Shown here: positions 1 through 10,894 of the stretch, piece by piece
Position numbering within the stretch: position 1 is the stretch's first letter
Layout: each line of letters starts with the position of its first letter
NCBI GenBank assembly: GCA_001414345.1
Contig: LLCB01000034.1
Location: 186,001 to 250,000 of the forward strand
DNA: 64,000 bases
Direction of reading: 5' to 3'
Source of the DNA: Hymenoscyphus infarciens
Taxonomy: Eukaryota > Ascomycota > Leotiomycetes > Helotiales > Helotiaceae
Notes under the pieces: model-generated
Seen by the model: only the letters and a program-made list of their open reading frames with translations
Databases searched by the model: none
What the model was told of the DNA's origin: nothing
Program-made: the position numbers and the translations under genes

Positions 1-432
1 GCTATTGTCAGAGCCAGATAAAGACAATAAACCCTCGCTACCCAGGTAAACAAGAAATGACGAACGCTCGCTCGCTTTCTCACGGATACAAGCCACCTAG
101 ACAGGAACAGCTAACACCGCCTAACCTACTCGCAAAAGCCATGCCGGAGGGTTCGCTTACATAGTTCCTCCATCATGTATCCATCCACCGATTCACCCGC
201 TAGCATTTCCCTGCCTGAAGGTATCGGTAGCATTATGACACCCTCGAAATTAGTCCGCAGAATTTAGAAAACACGCTAGTACGCCGATACTTTGTATCAT
301 ACACTCAAATCGAGACCATTTCCACTCCATCGCAGAAACTCAGTAACAAAAGACCCGCCCTAACGCCTTGTAGTATTATCAATCATTTCATAGTCGTTAC
401 TCGTGAAAAGAAACTCGGGTCGAGTGAGTACT
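1..432. other. Left-edge intergenic stretch
   Basis: No supported gene. This is the 3' flank of the minus-strand histone H4 variant. Open frames here are short and lack any recognisable motif. Confidence 0.5.
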
Positions 433-1216
433 TTAGTCGTGGGCACGCGCGCTCTTAGATGCTGCTGCTGTTTTATTGTTTGAAATCCAATCAGGACCGA
501 AGCCGTAGATTGGCCGACCTTGTCTGTGAAGGGCCCAGACGACCTATTGATGATTGTTAGTGCTTGGATATCATTAAGAAGGGGGTTGAAAAGTACTAAC
601 ATCCGAAACCGTAATGGTCTTGCGATTCTTATATTCAACTAGGGTGATGATATCTTGCATAAGCTGTGGCAGGTGTTAGAACTTAGTAGCAAGTGTATTG
701 GAGGGGTAAGTACTGTTGTGAGATATTTCTTCAGAACACTCCGGGTTTCGTCGTATATTTGGGCGGAAATACGCTTCACACCACCACGGCGCGCGAGACG
801 ACTATATCCATTGTTAGATCGGGACCTTGCCTTTCGAGTATGGCCCGGAGATAGATTCGTGACGCGGTTGTACATACCGAATGTCTGGTTTCGCTGCAAA
901 ATTAACATGTTAGCAATCTCGCTCGGTCTCAAGGGTCAACATCAGGACTGTAAAGGCGACTTACTGATGCTTGCGATAGTGTCTTTCGCAACCTTTCTAT
1001 CGCGAGTGTGAGTCAAGGTGATAGATAACAGGAAGGTAGGAGGTCCACGCACCTGTGGCGCATTTGATTCTTGCTCTTGCTCTTTCCCAATCCTTTGGCA
1101 TCTTTCCCCCGACCCGAACCATAACCAGGCGGATTTGGTCGATTAGCCACACCGCCGCCGCCTTTGACAGTCTTTCCCGACAGCGTGGGCCGAGATCTAA
1201 CGTACGGAGAGGACAT
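433..1216 (-). CDS. hH4v: Divergent histone H4 variant (H4v-like)
   Basis: Six exons on the minus strand: 1216-1053, 996-965, 893-878, 801-714, 663-601 and 543-433. All splice sites are GT-AG, and the sum is 474 nt (157 residues). The spliced product follows histone H4 across its length: an SGRGK...GLGK tail near residue 34, then [48 protein letters not shown] and QGRPIYGFG. Canonical fungal H4 is 103 residues. This protein has about 33 extra residues at the N-terminus and about 20 after the GFG end, plus many substitutions in the fold ([11 protein letters not shown] where H4 has NVIRDAVTYTE). It should be nuclear and could enter nucleosomes with H3. Ascomycetes are known to carry a divergent H4 variant (hH4v in Neurospora), and assignment to that group is inferred. 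The ATG at 1216 is the first in-frame one giving the H4-like tail. Exon 3 is only 16 nt. Confidence 0.88.
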
Positions 1217-1768
1217 TGTGAGGAGTTGTTGGTTCCGGCGTGACTGCGTGTACGTGACGTTGGAAAAGCAATACGAGACGCGACAGGCGTGCAGTAGCGC
1301 GTTGAGGTGCTCGGACCGAAGCAAGGGTAGCTTCAGCTTCAGTCCTGGCTGCGGTTGTAGCCTTGGGGATTTAAGAGGAGGAGCAAACGAGGAGAGTAGT
1401 TTTGTGGGAAGAATGTTGAAGGTAGAGGTGGAGGATGCCAAGTGAAGAGAAGGTTGGAGATGGGATGGATATCGCAAGCAGAAGGCGCGACCCAAGGTCA
1501 CGTGACCATCCCCAAAACGGACTTTTCAAAATCTCCTTGGAATGTTGGTTAACCAATCATTTATATTCATATTCATAATGTCTTTCTTGCAAAGCTTCCT
1601 AAACAAAGACTCTATTAAGGCCACAATAAGCCTGTACATAACAATGCAACCGGACAAAGCTTGGTAAATACCAACGAGTGTGGGCCTCTCCTGTCCATCA
1701 ACGCCATAGCATTAGAAACCCACAATGCAAGACATAGCCCATTGTCTAAATATTTCAATGTACTTGCA
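1217..1768. other. Intergenic between svf1 and the H4 variant
   Basis: Both neighbours are on the minus strand, so this holds the svf1 3' flank and the H4-variant promoter. I see no gene and no clear TATA box. Confidence 0.5.
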
Positions 1769-3074
1769 CTATTCGCAGATAAAGGTGGCTTCGCTGAACA
1801 AGACCCCTGCCTCGGTGGTTTCTTCCTCGCCGATCTTGACCTTGAGCGAAATGGTAGCTGGAGAATACTAAAGTGATGGGTTAAAACAAGTATATAATAA
1901 AAAAAGGAAGCGACAAACCTGATAGATATATGGCTTGGTGCCAGCAGCGCTCGCCACGATTGTCTTCACGAAACCGGGCACTTCGGCCATGACATCGACT
2001 CTGTCACGTCTTTCTTCCAGTGATCCTTCCATCACGGCTGCCACTGTCTTTCCATCCTTGCTCTTTCCGTTCCACTCAATCTTGAGTGCTTCAGGAGCTG
2101 GCCAGTCGTTATCGACATCAGCCTGGACCTTGCTATGCGTGACTTTATTTGATGATCCCGCTGTGAGAATTTCAGTGTCCGTGGCAATCCCGCCAACATT
2201 GACAATGGTTGAGCCGTATGAAGGGGGAGTTTGGTATTCCATCATGATGGCCGAGTATTTTGGGCCCTGGAAGTTAACAAAAGTCCATTTTGCTGCTGCG
2301 TGGTGTGGTTTCATGCCTTGAAGAGCATGGATGAAAAGAGCCTTTCCCTTGAAATCGATTGGACCCTCCTTTGTAGCAATCGAACCCTCGAGCTTATTTC
2401 TGGGCCAGAAAACATGTCTCATGGTGCCCCATGGTGCCTTGGGATCAGTTCCGTAAAATGTTTTTCCGTCCTTGCCCACTTGGAATCCAGGTGCGGTTCG
2501 AGTAACGGTGAGGTTAACGATGGAGTTTGGGTTCGTCATGGATTTAATGGTATAGGAATTTCCGTCTTCCGACATATCGATAGCACAGTTCTCGGCATAA
2601 AAGCTCGTCTTATCCTCGTTGAAGTCTACATCCTTGAGTTGATCGGACGACCAAAGGTTGGGCTTGTTTTCGCTTTTTGGGTAGAAGATCTTGCAGTTGA
2701 ACTGGCATGTTGTCCGTATCCCGCTTCACACCGAGTCAGCATTATCTAATGTGCCAGATGCCCAGGGAGCGTACGCAACATTGCTGTAGATCACCTGTGC
2801 CAGACCTAGATGTCCACTATCTGCCATTAAGTAGAAGCTCTGGGTTTCCACGCTGGTAGATTCCATGGCCTCCCATTTCAGATCACTTCGCTTGACTTCG
2901 GAATATGGAGTTGTTTCTGTTTGCTTAGCTACCGACTGGATCGCCTCTGGGCCGTAAATTGGTTCTGCGGTGCCGGCGACATTGGCCAAGCTATGGATTA
3001 TCACAGATTAGCTCTCTGCAGAGTTGCGGAAAAGGAGGGGGGGAGGCATACGCTGCTTTCGCCCAGTTCATCAT
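1769..3074 (-). CDS. svf1: Survival factor 1 (Svf1) family protein
   Basis: Four exons: 3074-3052, 2990-2775, 2723-1919 and 1867-1769, with GT-AG introns. The product is 380 residues. The N-terminus ([18 protein letters not shown], then YGPEA) and the run [26 protein letters not shown], seen from about 2600 to 2670, are characteristic of Svf1. This family has two lipocalin-like beta-barrels and no signal peptide. In yeast Svf1 supports survival under oxidative stress and the diauxic shift, and it has been linked to ceramide transport between ER and Golgi; the role here is by homology. The first exon encodes only seven and two-thirds codons, forming the short N-terminal helix. Two ATGs stand in tandem at 3074 and 3071; the first is used. 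The length is near that of other fungal Svf1 proteins, and no lesion is visible. Confidence 0.92.
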
Positions 3075-3578
3075 CTTGAAGGTATTTGGGGGGGAGGGTT
3101 TGTGGATTTGTGTTTGGGTATTGTGGTGTGAGGTGTGAGGTGTGAGGTGGTTGTTGGGAAAGCAATGGAAGTGCTCAAAATGCGGTGATAATTTAGGTAG
3201 TGGAGGAAAGAATGGAATCGCCCCTCCTTCCGCGCTGCCGCTCAAGTACGTCAGGGGTGTCAAGCTTCGCTGTCAACGGCTACAGGGGTTATTCAATATC
3301 AAGACCCGGGATTATTCACCAAAATCCTCACAATAGTGTTTTTTTAATGGCGAAATTTCGATTGCTAAAAGATTCCCGGTTCTGATTGTATCTTCTTTCA
3401 ATCCTCTGACCCAAAAGTGCAGTTGACGGAGCTATTTAGCTACACCGTTGCAAATGACCCCACCTCCACTGTAGATGTACTGGCGGCGCTGGCTAACCGC
3501 CGAGCCTCGAGCCTTTCGCATCCACTCTGAGCTCCATCTCCATCTCCAACTTCAACGACAACGATGCGAGCCTCGACT
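3075..3578. other. Intergenic, svf1 promoter side
   Basis: Contains the svf1 5' region, with a GT/GA-rich run near 3115-3150, and the 3' flank of the DUF2231 gene. No additional gene is supported. Confidence 0.5.
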
Positions 3579-4164
3579 CTATTGAGTCTTCTTAACCCTC
3601 CCATTGCCATTGCTTGCCCGACCAACACCCATTCCATGTGTATAGACAAGCTCTCCACCCAGTGCTGCTGCGAAGAAGACCACTGGCATGGCCAAAGTAG
3701 AGCTGATGGCCAAGTTGACCGAGCTTGGCGCAAAGCCCTCGACGTTGCGTCTGGTCATCCAGTTGTAGACCAACATCCCCGCGACGGTGTCGTTAAGTGC
3801 GGCATGTGCGAGGGCCGTTTGGGCCTTCTTCGTGCCGAATCCATCACGTTGAATCAAGGGAAGCATTTGACTGCCTCCGCTGAGGATTGCCGGAACCATG
3901 AAGACGAGAGCCAAGATGGTTGTGTAGTAGGAGAGAAGAGGGAGAATGTCGAGAGGCAACTGAAGCTCCAACGACTTCACACCGGATTGCACATATTCCG
4001 AGGTAAGAGGGGAAGTAGCCGCGACATGGAAGATATCGAGAAGACCGGTAAGCGCCACGAAGGCAATGGGGAAGTGCGCAAAGGCGGGATGGGCTGGCTT
4101 GCTACAAGTACTACCGGTTAAATCAACGACATCTTAGCAGAAATAGCACGACTTGCCTCGACAT
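3579..4164 (-). CDS. Small DUF2231-type integral membrane protein
   Basis: Two exons, 4164-4157 (8 nt) and 4101-3579, give 176 residues. The intron starts with GCAAGT and ends with TAG, so it is a GC-AG intron. Without it the conserved start SSKPAHPAFAHFPIAF has no upstream ATG. The order of features matches DUF2231: the HPxxxHFPIA motif, then about four hydrophobic segments (FVALTGLLDIFHVA; LLSYYTTILALVFMVPAIL; around AALNDTVAGMLVYNW; STLAMPVVFFAAALGGELVY). DUF2231 proteins are small predicted membrane proteins with conserved histidines and may bind haem or metal; the function is unknown. The C-terminus ends in the basic run GRVKKTQ. The gene is tail-to-head with svf1 on the same strand. The family call rests on the motif pattern only. 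Confidence 0.75.
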
Positions 4165-5415
4165 TTTGACGTGGAGTTCTTGGTTGATGAGTTGAGTAGA
4201 TGGAGAGTTGCTGACAATTGTCTTTCTGTTGAGAGGCCGATGCTGAGCAGCAGCTCCTGCCGTTTTATTGCACGAGCCCCGGGCTCCCAAGCTCAACGCA
4301 ATTTCGGGAACCGAATTTTGAAAAGCTTATTGTCACACCAGGTGAATCTCGCCCAAGTAGGAGAAGGCTTCACTTTGTTGAACATTTTCCTCCCATACTC
4401 TCTCTCTCTCTCTCTCGGTAAGAGTCCCTACTAAAGCAAAGTTCCTCGTAAACCTGAACAATACATAATCAAAGAATACTACTCTAAAGCGCCTAGAACA
4501 ATCAAGTTGATCTAGTAGAGTAGCATATGATGATTAGAATCAAAGGAAGTATATCTAGTAAACTCTTCTTATAAGTTTATGTACTTGCTTTTATTATACT
4601 AAACTTTTAAGATAAGGTATTTTCGAGGGTGTACAAAGAACCATAACAGGGACTATCACATGGCTATTGTCCATTAGGAACATTCGTCTAAACACCTAGG
4701 ACAATACCGGTAGAGCTTGGTTGTCGTAAAAATAGGCAAGGGAAGAATACTTTATTTCCTCGAGTTTCTGATTATGTGTAACGCGGAGTCATTCCCAAGA
4801 TTCGCCATTCGTTTCCACACTTGGTGCACTGTACACCCAATGCCCGTTCTAATACTTGGGACGAAATAGCCTTTTCCAATCTAAGATTCTTTCCCTTGGT
4901 ACAAGTGATCTTGCATTGCCGATTTATTCTACTTTATTGTATACCTTGGTCCTTTGCTTGCGATTCGCTGGTTGCGCTCTAGGCTAAAATGCCACTCTTT
5001 CTGAATCAAGAGGAGCATTCCCCAGAACGGCAGATGTGGGAATTGTGTTTTAACCTTAGTTGACGGGCGGACCAATTGTCCATATTACCTCCCATTGTCC
5101 AATCCCGTTCGTGGTGTTTGTTTGCCTGGCCCAGGATGTTGATGCTCAATTTAAAAACTAGTTCTCACTTGCTGGAGTGGTATTGGGCGTCACAGAATGA
5201 CCACAGGCAAATTGAACCTTGCCCTCAACTATTTTGGAAATACCATTGGATTGAGCGTAGGTATAGCTGGGCCTAGGTCATATCTATAAATATGAAGCAT
5301 CGGTCTGGAATAACTCTTTGGATTTGGAGACTCGGAAATACTTAAAGCCTAGATTCGCCAAAGGACTTCTCTACGTCTTTTTTTGACCATTGATACGCAG
5401 AGTTACTCGTCAAAA
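4165..5415. other. Intergenic with a (TC)n microsatellite and a TATA-like box
   Basis: Divergent spacer between the DUF2231 gene (minus) and the DOMON-like gene (plus). A TC dinucleotide tract lies at about 4399-4417. A TATAAATA sequence near 5283-5290 is about 130 nt upstream of the plus-strand start and could serve as its TATA box. The middle is AT-rich. The 66-codon frame at 5076-5276 shows no recognisable motif. Confidence 0.5.
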
Positions 5416-6097
5416 ATGCTTCTTTCCACTCTAATTGCCGGCGTCTTCGCGTTTGGCGCAGTTGCTGTCCCATATACGGAAAGGGGATCAGGGATAACTT
5501 TCTCTGCACAAGTTGATCCCAAAGTTACCTTCGGCGTCGCGCTTTCAACAACATCAACCACTGACTTCATCGGCCTGATCATTGGTCAAGGCACAGGATG
5601 GGCTGGGATTTCTCTTGGTGGGCCAATGACCCAAAACGCTCTCCTCATAGCAGCATGGCCAAATAGCAACAAACTCCTTGCCTCGTTCCGCAAAACTGCG
5701 TACGGCCACCCCAAATTACATGTCCCAAGATTAAGTTCCAATGCTAATCTCCACATACAGCACCTACGGGAGTCCAGCAGTCGCTAAAGGAACCTTTGCC
5801 ATGTATCCCGTTGCAAATGGCACATACACAAACTCCACCCATTTCACCTACACCTTCCTTTGTTCCAAATGTATAGCAACTGATGGCTCGACCTTTGACG
5901 CTACGGAAACGGGTGCTACCATTGGGTGGGCTCATAATACTGCGTCTCCGACGACCAAGACGAGTGTTACGACCACCTTCACTCGACACAATTCTCAGGG
6001 TAACTTCGCCTTGGATATTGTCGCGGGGAAGTCGGCGACTTATGAACAGTGGTCTACTTATGCGAATGGGAGTACCCCTATGAATTTTATGGCTTGA
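5416..6097 (+). CDS. Secreted cellobiose-dehydrogenase cytochrome-like (DOMON/iron reductase) protein
   Basis: Two exons, 5416-5699 and 5761-6097, joined by a 61-nt GT-AG intron with a GCTAAT branch site, give 206 residues. An in-frame ATG 33 nt upstream is less likely, because the chosen start gives a clean signal peptide (MLLSTLIAGVFAFGAVAV). The mature part resembles the b-type cytochrome domain of cellobiose dehydrogenase: an ITFSAQV opening, a GWAGISLGGPM segment in the place of the methionine haem-ligand region, and a GWAH motif near the expected histidine ligand. There is no flavin domain, cellulose-binding module or GPI-type tail, so it is a stand-alone secreted haem protein of the kind many fungi carry. 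A role in extracellular electron transfer, for example with lytic polysaccharide monooxygenases, is inferred from the family. Several N-x-T/S sequons suggest glycosylation. Confidence 0.82.
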
Positions 6098-7550
6098 TGG
6101 CGCAATTGAAGGACGTAGGATTGGAGTGAAGGTTGGTGGTAGAGGGTTTGAATTGTAAATATCTGGGGGGCTTGGGCAATTGATGATTGCTTTATCTAGG
6201 GGGCGGGTATATATAAGACGTGATGGTAGAAGTGGCACATTCGCTAGCTGGGGGTAGAAGGAAAGAAACTTTGAAAGTACAAAATCTCAGAACGATACTT
6301 CCATGACACGTTACACAACAATCTTCCAATGCGGGGTTGATGTTTTCGATTGAGTGTAAGGAGGTCGAGGTTATTTACTTTCCCACGCTCTTGAGTTTAT
6401 CCAGGTCGATCGGCAGTCATTTGGTGCGGGTGTCCGTCATTTTTTCTGTTTAGCCTGAATTTGCGGGTTTGAGATGGTATCCTGCGAGGGTTGGGAGGTG
6501 AGAGTTGGCACTGAGTTTCGTGCATATTGATGTTTTGAAATGTAATGGGTTTGCGAAGTTGGACATTGGAAGGGCAAGTCGAGTCGAAGTCGAGTCGAAG
6601 TCGAGTCGAAGTCGAGTCAGTGAGAATAGTCGAGCTATTCATCTCATCCTTACCCGACGGCTACTTACCGAATAAGAACCACGAAACTCACTTTTTCCCT
6701 TTGAATTCGATTTCTCGAACCAACAAAAGTGAGATCTCGCAACCTATAGTTCGCAGATTTCCCAATCCAGATACGACTTTCCTTCCCCCTTTCCAAGATT
6801 CCAAGCCAACGTATGTTTTATCACGAGGTCCACGCCCCGGATTTTTGATATCCCGTACGATACATAAACTGATCTGCTTAGGTACTTCCTGATTAATTAT
6901 CAGATGCGCTGAGGCTATAAGTCACTTATAAGACACCAAGTATGAAGATCCACAGAGTTTCGGATACCGGCAGCTGAGGAACCTGGCAGTGGCGCTGGTG
7001 CACAGCATCAAGCGGAGAGTTTTCAGGATCCGAGTGTGGTTTGACACGGAGATCAAACGGCGACCCCCCAATGGCCATTTTCGATCTTCGAAAGAAGAGA
7101 GATCGGTGTGCAGGTGAGGACGCGAAGGTTTGGGGGTTGTGGACGGCTGGATGGGTTTCCCCATATTTTCAGAAGCGCAAGGGGATGATCAGACAGCTCG
7201 CTTAGCACACTCTTCCCCTGTCGAAACTTGGGATGCACCATTATCGATGTGTGTACCATGGTTGACATGTTGAGAGTTTTGCTATGCAGGCGAGATGATG
7301 GGCGAAGCGTGACGCAATTGTTGTCATGGGATGAACTGGCTATACGCTTGAGTTAAGGGTATAAGATGGATGATTTGGGACTGTTGAAATGGCTTTTTTT
7401 TGTTCATCTCAGCTTCATTCCAAATCTTCATCTTATCTTTTCACTTTCTTTCACGATCTGGTTATCGTTCCCTATTTTTTGTTGATAAGTTTAAATTTTA
7501 TAAACACTCACTCGATTTTTTAAATCCCACAATCTTTCAATACCGCAAAA
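6098..7550. other. Intergenic, 1.45 kb
   Basis: Contains the 3' flank of the DOMON-like gene and the promoter of the next secreted-protein gene. A TATAAACA sequence near 7499-7506 lies about 50 nt upstream of the ATG at 7551. Apart from the short tandem repeat listed separately I see no gene; the open frames on both strands are short and patternless. Confidence 0.5.
6577..6619. repeat. 12-bp tandem repeat, about 3.5 copies
   Basis: The unit AGTCGAGTCGAA repeats about three and a half times with almost no change. It looks like a simple slippage repeat in non-coding DNA. Confidence 0.85.
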
Positions 7551-8044
7551 ATGGTTCGCATTAGCTTCGCTGTTGTTCTTGCTTGTATGTTCCACTTCCA
7601 TTATCGCCGAACATCATCATATTAATCTGTTTCCAGTCACTGCCTCTGTTCTCGCTGTCACCCCAAATGTTGCTGGTGCTAAGAACGTCGGTGCCGCCAA
7701 TGGCGCCCAGTAAGTCCCATATTCTCAACACGCTTTTAGAATAATAAACTAACTCATAATTCAAAGATTCATCACTGGAGGATGCACATCCAATACTGAC
7801 TGTTCCTCAGCATGCTGCGCCGGTAACCCAACCGTAGGCGTCTGCTCTGCTGAAGCAGCTGCTTTGCAAGCTGGAAAGACCGGTTGTGGTTTCACCGATC
7901 CTAATGCTGCTGCCACTGGTAAGCCCCCCTTTCCTCCATCTCCATAATTCAATACGATATAAATGCTAATTCTTTTCTCCAATAGTCACCGCAGCAAAGG
8001 CCCAAGTTGCCAAGCAAGGTTTCCGTCGTTCCCCAGTCGCATAA
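7551..8044 (+). CDS. Small secreted cysteine-rich protein, BAS2-like
   Basis: Four exons, 7551-7584, 7637-7709, 7767-7918 and 7986-8044, give 105 residues. The N-terminus (MVRISFAVVLAFTASVLA) is a signal peptide. The mature part starts VTPNVAGAKNVG and carries six cysteines in the order C-x5-C-x4-CC-x8-C-x13-C, inside QFITGGC, DCSSACC, VCS and TGCGF segments. This arrangement resembles the biotrophy-associated secreted protein 2 (BAS2) family of plant-associated ascomycetes. BAS2 in the rice blast fungus is expressed during invasion; homologs are also common in saprotrophs, so an effector role here is only a hypothesis. All introns are 52-67 nt and GT-AG. The protein ends RRSPVA. Confidence 0.78.
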
Positions 8045-8980
8045 ACCAGTTTAACGTATATCAATGATGGCGTACGGGACTTGGGTGACTTCCTTGGGAG
8101 GAAGACTTTTTTTGATTTTGAATGTTTGGATGTATGACACATAACTTAGAATTATTACGGCCTGGAATGGGGAATGAATTCAAGACAAACAAACACATAA
8201 AAACTGACTTGATAATATTGTGAAAGCGTGCGGTATTGGAGTAGTCTCTGGTTTGTTGGAATCCGATGGATATTTCAATTTGGTTGATTGATTTCATATC
8301 AGTTTGGGAATTTTTCAAATCGTACTCGTGATGCCGGCAAAAGCCGGCGTGGCAACTTAAGGAGTTACGTTCAGTCGTTTTTTTGTCGCCTTCCTCTATG
8401 GGAATTCACAATACAAAATAGGTTTAAAACCTCGGTTTGAGAATTTCTGTGGGAATCATGACTTTCACTTTTTGTTTCTGCTAAATATTCTTGTAAAATA
8501 TTCTTTTTTCTATTTAAAAAAATAGACCATTTTCACAGAAGGAAAGAGACAGCTAAGCTAACTCTATCTATCAAGTTGGCAGCTCTCTGTTGTATTCAGG
8601 GAGCATAGTACCGACTTGGGAACAAGATGACAACTTGAAAGAGAAAAATAGTAAATAACTACTTGATTACTGCTTAACACAGCTTCTGATAGGAATAAAA
8701 GCTTAATATCGTCCCAGGAGAGCTTGCCCGGCGTGAGGTTAAAAACGTGACTTACGATCACGTGTATAACTTTTAAAGATGTGCAGAATAGAGTTGGCTC
8801 AGAGGACCCTTTCTTTAAATACTTCTTGAAATGTTCTTACCCCTCAAGCGGCTTGAAACTAGTAATGGAAACTCTCAAATATTTAAGCATACACGTGACA
8901 TGCTTGGCTGAAAGCTTTTAGCGCGAGGCTGGGAGGTCCAATTGACTTGAGCTTCAACGCAACCAACAAACCACCTCAAT
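8045..8980. other. Intergenic, 0.94 kb
   Basis: AT-rich spacer between two plus-strand genes. It holds the 3' flank of the BAS2-like gene and the promoter of the mitochondrial L11 gene. Nothing else is supported. Confidence 0.5.
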
Positions 8981-9544
8981 ATGTCGAAAGCACGCGCCGT
9001 TAAGGACCAGGTGGTCAAACTGATTGTTGGAGCTGGACAGGCGAGTCCCAGTCCACCTGTTGGTCCTGCATTGGGAAGTAAAGGTGTGAAGTCCATGGAT
9101 TTTTGCAAGGTATGCTCCAACTTTATTTTCTCAACACCAATCTTCCTCTACCATTAGGTATCCCTCGCAAACTAGTCGCATACTATTCAATTGACATGTG
9201 CTAACCTTCAAACAAAGGAATTCAATGCTAGAACTGCCCATTTAACCCCGGGAGTCCCAACACCAGTCCGCGTTACTGTCCGACCCGATCGAACCTTTCA
9301 TTTTGAAGTCAGAACACCAACAACATCATATCTACTGCTCAGTGCGGCACAAGTCGAACCGGTCAAAGGAAAGCTAAAGGGAAAGACGGGAGCGACGATT
9401 GTTGGGACAATTAGTCTTAAGCATGTATATGAGATTGCGAAGATTAAGCAGAGCGAATTGAGATTGAGTGGGTTGAGTTTGGAGGGTATCGCTAAATGCG
9501 TGGTTGCTCAAGCCAAGACAGTTGGTGTCGCCATTAAGCCATAA
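8981..9544 (+). CDS. mrpl19: Mitochondrial large-subunit ribosomal protein L11 (uL11m)
   Basis: Two exons, 8981-9109 and 9218-9544, give 151 residues. The N-terminal domain reads [29 protein letters not shown], the proline-rich loop typical of L11 where stalk GTPase factors act. The C-terminal RNA-binding domain includes [16 protein letters not shown] and a [16 protein letters not shown] segment. It is the bacterial-type protein used in mitochondrial ribosomes (MRPL19 in yeast), binding the GTPase-associated centre of the large rRNA. There is little or no cleavable presequence, as is usual for fungal uL11m. Length is close to the bacterial norm of about 142 residues. The intron falls after FCK, at a phase-0 site. 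Confidence 0.94.
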
Positions 9545-10894
9545 GGAAGATTTGGAAGTGGGAGAAATAATCTTGGATCGTAGGCCTGACGATGGCCCTA
9601 TGTTTCTTGAGCAAGGGGATTTGAAGACGTGGCTTGGAATGGGTGTACGACCAAGAAACTTGCGACAAGCACACAGTGTACAACTTGTACGAGGGGAGGA
9701 GTGTATCTACATCTTCCAGGGCCACCTGCTTTACCGGGAAGTTTGTACTCATTTGCATCATGGCGGTGGCGTTTTTGGTTGGGAATAGCTCATATGGATA
9801 TACGACGTGGCAAAAGTCCAACATGTCTTTTTTTGTACTTTTATATTGTACAATATCCATGGTCCAGAATGGTCCAACCTGTTACAATAGAGAGGACCGG
9901 TTTTCTCAAGCAAATCTTTGGATGGTTGCATGTTTTCCTGTGCCTCATTTCTTGTATCTCGCCTGTTCTAACCTTGTCTCAAATGCTGACTGGCAGTTGT
10001 TCTAGAAAAGCCCAACACATCAGGGCCGAAAGCGGATTTTTCAGGGTTACCGAATAGTCAAAGCCTCGGCTGCAGATTGCTATGCCGATGCCGGATTTGC
10101 ATCTAGAAGCAGAGAAGCAGAGAAGAAGAGCTTTAAATAGACTGAATCAGGGGAGATAAACCAGTTCTCTTCGTCTTCCGGGAATAAAATACGAAGGTCG
10201 TCTAACAAACAGTGGAGAGGTTGGTTCAACATAAAAGGGAAGGCCGGCATTTGGAAAGGGCGTGTGGGCTTCACGGCGAGTTGACTCATTTGACTCACTA
10301 TCCACGTTCGTTTGGATCTGGAGAATCGTGGACAAATCCGGCTGACAAGTTACAACCGTTGCCCTGTGGAATGCTAGGGTTTGCATGTGGAAGTTGGAAA
10401 GATGTGATAAAAGTGGGAGTTTTCCAGGTTGTCATTCTGTCTCGCTTGTGACGGATATCGCGCAAAAAAACGGCCGAACTTCCGCCTCCCGCATCGTTAC
10501 TTCGGTTCGTCATTTTCCAGAAGAGACTTCAACTTATCCAGCTTCCATTTGCCACGGTTTGAACTAGTACATCATACTTGGGATCTCTTTCTCGTCAAAA
10601 CAACCGAAAACAACAAACTCCCCAAGTGGAAGCAGCAACACCACCACCAACACCACCACCACCAATAATTGGAGTTATCAAGCTTATCGCATCATCGTTT
10701 CTTTATCGGGGCACCTTGCATCCCAGATCTTCCGGAAGCCATCACCACCACCACTTAAGCCCCACCATTACCACCAAATCAATTCTTCGAAACCAACACC
10801 AGATCTCCACGAATATCTACCATCCCACGAGGATCTCCTTTGACTACCTAGTGTTGGTCGGAGTAGTCCCAATTCCATTGAAACCCCAATCGAG
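9545..10894. other. Intergenic / long 5' leader region of the kinase gene
   Basis: No gene is supported. The right part (10620-10800) is rich in CACCAC and ACCAAC tracts, like pyrimidine-rich fungal promoters or leaders, and probably belongs to the Hal4-like kinase gene. Frames of 79-143 codons here are on both strands and show no domain. Confidence 0.5.

Noticed and set aside
878..932. Reading the H4 frame straight through 932-714 without the 877-802 intron
   Set aside because: It inserts about 25 unrelated residues in a conserved helix; removing the intron gives the expected TKPDIRRLARRGG.
655..1011. Plus-strand 118-codon frame over the H4 variant
   Set aside because: It lies antisense to six well-defined H4-variant exons and shows no domain.
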